This document shows, piece after piece, positions 55,301 through 55,613 of a stretch of DNA of 55,613 bases. The translations under genes and the position numbers were made by a program. The notes beneath the pieces were generated by a model, which was not told the DNA's origin, ran no database searches, and saw only the letters and a list, made by a program, of their open reading frames with translations. Source of the stretch: Crocinitomicaceae bacterium. GTDB taxonomy: Bacteria > Bacteroidota > Bacteroidia > Flavobacteriales_D > Crocinitomicaceae. Where the stretch lies: assembly GCA_024643555.1 (NCBI GenBank), contig JAHEMQ010000013.1, positions 1 to 55,613 on the forward strand, in the 5' to 3' direction. The first letter of the stretch is position 1, and the number at the start of each line of letters is the position of its first letter.

Positions 55301-55593
55301 TAAGTACTTGTATACCAAGTTGGCATACCAGGCGTTACGTCTTCTGGTTTGTTCACGTAAGGAACCACTTTCGTTACAGGAGCTTCACAAGCAGCCAACG
55401 TTGCCGCCGCTACTGAAAATCCTAAAAACTTCAGGAAGTCTCTTCTTGCTGTAGAAGTTTCACTTAGTTTGTCATCAGACAAAAATTCCTCGATCGTTTG
55501 TTGATTCGGAAACTCTTGTTCTTTGTGCTTAATGAATTCAGGAGTCTCCTTTAATTCTTCAAGTCCTTTCCAATATTTTCTAGTCATTCCCAT
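52378..55593 (-). CDS. actB: Alternative complex III iron-sulfur/molybdopterin-like subunit ActB
   Basis: A 1071-residue periplasmic protein. An N-terminal Tat signal (R50-R51 in ARRDFLKFLGF, then LAAC with Cys69, so a lipid anchor is possible) precedes a molybdopterin-oxidoreductase-like domain (about 75-770), which in this family has lost the cofactor, and a ferredoxin-like part (about 795-1010) with four cysteine clusters: CIGCGTCLIAC, HCNHAPCETVC, CIGTRYCANNC and CSLCVQR...CSDAC. In known Act complexes these hold three [4Fe-4S] and one [3Fe-4S] centres. The start ATG at 55593 and a second at 55587 differ by two residues. Upstream actA lies outside the window. Confidence 0.95.
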   Translation of the reverse strand: MGMTRKYWKGLEELKETPEFIKHKEQEFPNQQTIEEFLSDDKLSETSTARRDFLKFLGFSVAAATLAACEAPVTKVVPYVNKPEDVTPGMPTWYTSTYYDGNSYASILVKTREARPIFIKGNKDFGFTKGGVNPQIVASVLSLYDGERLTQPTAGGTNASWSSIDKAISSALKSAKSVTLLTNTVISPSMKRAIAEMSVAMNGETGNKFQHIQYDAVSYAGMREANLLNFGARIIPSYDFSKAKTIVSLDADFLNSWLISTENTGQYAATRNPDAAWMSKHIQFETVMSVTGSNADYRGMIKPSEQATVLAYMIKALGGNPGVSSDLSNTDPSTKAAVEVAIKALKKSKNESLVVSGSNNIGVQQLTNKLNSLLKAYGTTIDLSNPINLFQSEDAKVSKLVKDVVAGNGPDVLLMMDVNPVYTLPNGDAFAKGLKKIKTSIAISAYADETAALCSYVCPGFHALESWSDFEAKASEYALSQPTIRPLGEGTASALESLLVWNGTATRGGKDSSVAYDYIKATFAAKFPTADFAMAIHNSVMPQAVVPSALVYADAKLAALPKSADVEVSFYQKAGIGTGMHANNPWLQELPDPITKVTWDNYITMNPVEMKAKGFVTTYDQEHGLNLTTVKVNGKSVTLPVYPLPGQALNTIGIALGYGRGANSEKIGKAAFQTKEYGGHVLNEAGNRTPIGANVYAMITSGATFEYSAAATVGSAEGVYPIAATQIHHTVMGRYSIVRETTLGIYQNNDKEAYNPAHTLQKLDAHGNHVEAPVSEFDLWEAHPVEKIGHRWGISIDLSSCIGCGTCLIACQSENNVPVVGKDEVRRGREMHWLRVDRYFASDEEAAVGTRKDKKNFSYDKAELAAENPKVVHMPLMCHHCNHAPCETVCPVAATTHSNEGLNQMAYNRCIGTRYCANNCPYKVRRFNWFNYPSYKKFTEVNPAQDDLGRMVLNPDVTVRTRGVMEKCSLCVQRIQSTKLTAKKEAREIIDGEFATACSDACPTHAITVGDWNDLKSMIRSKSENNRAYQALEEVGVKPNVWYQVKVRNEENSLLSEIQSEANHASNKQHH

Positions 55594-55613
55594 AGTCTTT
55601 TCTTCGACAAGAA

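Noticed and set aside
52378-55593. ActB as an active molybdenum enzyme
   Set aside because: Its setting with ActC-F and coxB/ctaD identifies alternative complex III, where this domain is known to have lost the molybdopterin cofactor.

Overview
The window reads as a densely packed chromosomal segment of a Bacteroidota bacterium, most likely Flavobacteriales (the gene content recalls Crocinitomicaceae/Fluviicola-like organisms, but that is inference). Supporting marks are type IX secretion/gliding components (SprE/PorW, a PorP/SprF protein, a CHU_C-type C-terminal sorting domain), a fused MurF-alanine racemase, an AtpZ-bactofilin pair, an alternative complex III (Act) plus cytochrome oxidase operon, few Shine-Dalgarno sites, and promoters of the Bacteroidota form TTTG-N19-TAnnTTTG. 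I recognise 46 protein genes, no tRNA, rRNA, IS element or CRISPR array.

Layout. 0-10 kb: YceI, the Mfd repair translocase, an ExbB-ExbD-TonB energy-transduction trio, fructose-1,6-bisphosphatase with a tandem universal stress protein, and a GH3-like adenylating enzyme. 9.7-13.8 kb: a large T9SS cargo protein (lamin-tail, CotH-like, thrombospondin-3 repeats, CHU_C domain) with its own SprF-like partner. 13.9-20.2 kb: a run of envelope and signalling genes that are mostly lineage-specific (lipoprotein + DUF2490, an adenylate cyclase fused to an HD domain, a CsgG/FlgO-like outer-membrane protein, an HTH protein and a beta-barrel protein). 20.2-25.4 kb: MurF-Alr, thymidine kinase, an acidic unknown protein and an M28 peptidase. 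25.3-29.8 kb: yebC-sprE-bactofilin-atpZ-membrane protein, apparently one operon. 29.7-30.1 kb: the only gene-free stretch over 300 bp, with a possible relic of a secreted protein. 30.1-34.5 kb: EngB, a CarH-like B12-dependent MerR photoreceptor, LeuS. 34.5-40.1 kb: a tight operon tatA-gatA-mltD-GT2-GT9-membrane protein. 40.1-44.7 kb: rimP-nusA-infB behind a textbook promoter and a leader hairpin. 44.7-45.3 kb: DUF3109. 45.4 kb to the right edge: actB-C-D-E-F, coxB and ctaD, the terminal respiratory chain; actA and the promoter should lie beyond the right edge.

How they work together: actBCDEF, coxB and ctaD form a quinol-to-oxygen pathway; TatA could serve export of ActB, which carries a twin-arginine signal; SprE and the SprF-like protein belong to T9SS export of the CotH/CHU_C protein; Mfd, NusA, IF-2, RimP, EngB, LeuS and GatA are core information-processing genes. 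The least explained points are the cyclase-HD protein, the CarH-like regulator without carotenoid genes beside it, a CAAAGTTTG-centred palindrome present both before yceI and before the CarH-like gene, and the rimP leader hairpin.
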